Position numbers and translations under genes: made by a program. Below the pieces are notes generated by a model, which saw only the letters and a list, made by a program, of their open reading frames with translations, ran no database searches and was not told the origin of the DNA. Below are positions 63,291 to 64,000 of a stretch of 64,000 nt of DNA, piece by piece; position 1 is the stretch's first letter; each line of letters opens with the position of its first letter. Source of the stretch: DASQEH01 sp963765725 (GTDB lineage Bacteria > Actinomycetota > Actinomycetes > Propionibacteriales > Nocardioidaceae); the NCBI GenBank assembly GCA_963765725.1, contig CAVXXI010000003.1, positions 868,001 to 932,000 on the forward strand, written 5' to 3'.

Positions 63291-64000
63291 ATGTCCCGCG
63301 CCGCCGCCATAGCCTCTGGCCTCGCACTGACGATGGCAGCAACCGTGGGCTTCGCCACCAGCGCGTCCGCCTACTCGACCACACCGAGCGGCCCGCTCAG
63401 CTGGACGCCGGACGGCCCTGTCCACGCGGTCCTCAACGCCGGCGGCGTCACCTATGTCGGCGGCGCGTTCACCGGCGGGGTGGCCGAGATCAACTCCTCG
63501 ACCGGTGCGGTCTTGTGGAACGGCAACGCCAACGGCGACGTCCGGGCCCTCGCGCTCTCCAGTGACGGCTCGCAACTGATCATCGGTGGAGCGTTCACCA
63601 CCGTCGCGGGCGCGACGCACAAGAAGCTCGCCTCCCTCGCTGTGTCGTCCGGCGCCGTCGTGCCGACCTGGAAGGCCGCCGCAGGCGGCACCGTGCGCGA
63701 CATCGTCGTGAGCGGCAGTACCGCCTACTTCGGCGGGATCTTCACCAAGCAGAACGGCGTGGTTCAAGGCGGCCTCGGAGCTGTCAACGTCGACACCGGC
63801 AAGGTCGTGCCCACGTTCAACGCGTCGACGAACAAGTCGGTCTTCGGTCTGGCCATCGCGGGGTCGCGGCTGTACATCGCCGGCAACTACACAGCCGTCA
63901 ACGGCTCGCCTCGCAACTCGCTCTCCTCGTGGAGCCTGACCAGCAACACCTTGGACAACTGGAACCCGGCGCGGACCTGCTCGGGTTGCGACCAGTACTG
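63291..64000 (+). CDS. Secreted propeller-like repeat protein, copy 2 (5' part)
   Basis: The gene runs off the window end; 236 residues are visible. Signal peptide MSRAAAIASGLALTMAATVG, then repeats matching copy 1 closely (YVGGAFTGGVAEI, IIGGAFTTVAG, YFGGIFTKQNG, YIAGNYTAVNG) up to CSGCDQYW. ATG at 63291; a TTG nine bases upstream (63282) with AAGGACG is an alternative. The 181 bases between the copies are AT-rich for this genome (ttaagaaacgattaagg at about 63209) and probably hold its promoter. Confidence 0.85.
   Translation, partial: MSRAAAIASGLALTMAATVGFATSASAYSTTPSGPLSWTPDGPVHAVLNAGGVTYVGGAFTGGVAEINSSTGAVLWNGNANGDVRALALSSDGSQLIIGGAFTTVAGATHKKLASLAVSSGAVVPTWKAAAGGTVRDIVVSGSTAYFGGIFTKQNGVVQGGLGAVNVDTGKVVPTFNASTNKSVFGLAIAGSRLYIAGNYTAVNGSPRNSLSSWSLTSNTLDNWNPARTCSGCDQY

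Overview
The window is a GC-rich actinobacterial chromosome segment. Evidence for this: heavy use of GTG starts, 1- to 4-base overlaps between genes, short-lid adenylate kinase, a zinc-ribbon S14, a GroEL with a His-rich tail, and the order groES-groEL / SigD-like sigma / anti-sigma / guaB / guaB3 known from Mycobacterium and Streptomyces. The extended L4 and the general gene content suggest Propionibacteriales, perhaps Nocardioidaceae, but that placement is an inference. I see no rRNA, tRNA, CRISPR, prophage or insertion sequence. Apart from the cut-off first and last genes the segment looks like ordinary chromosome.

Region 1 (1-19433) is the S10-spc-alpha ribosomal superoperon from the 3' end of rpsJ to truA, including secY, adk, map, infA, rpoA and rplQ. 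A two-gene accessory cassette (DUF2630 plus a pentapeptide-repeat protein) sits between map and infA. rpsH is broken by a one-base deletion that is more likely a sequence error than biology. Region 2 (19549-27456) holds an RsmC-like methyltransferase, a UbiA prenyltransferase, two tandem flavoprotein disulfide-reductase-like paralogues, an ABC-F ATPase and citrate synthase. Region 3 (27667-38679) has rplM-rpsI-glmM, a two-component system, a small secreted protein, an RbsD/FucU-like protein with a sugar/nucleoside-type kinase, and a minus-strand coaA-GNAT-GNAT-DinB operon. Region 4 (38748-46368) is a compact cell-envelope/tRNA-modification run: acpS, nnr, alr, a hydrolase, a GNAT-TsaE fusion, tsaB, rimI, tsaD. 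Region 5 (46403-58627) has a THUMP-like methyltransferase operon, the double-CIRCE groES-groEL operon, SigD-like sigma and anti-sigma, guaB, guaB3, a nitrilase-family hydrolase, kynureninase and guaA. Region 6 (58628-64000) is looser and exported-protein rich: a broken hydrolase, a secreted NlpC/P60-like protein, a GT2 glycosyltransferase and two tandem secreted propeller-like proteins.

The most unusual structure is a family of intergenic arrays with a 22-bp period at three separate places (23951-24253, 40493-40799, 60733-60794). At the second place the array reverses orientation halfway, with an 11-bp hairpin exactly at the switch point, just upstream of alr. Separately, four genes (rpsH, a GNAT, a DinB-like gene, an alpha/beta hydrolase) carry single frameshifts, two of them in C/G runs; because rpsH is essential, base-level errors in the assembly should be suspected first.
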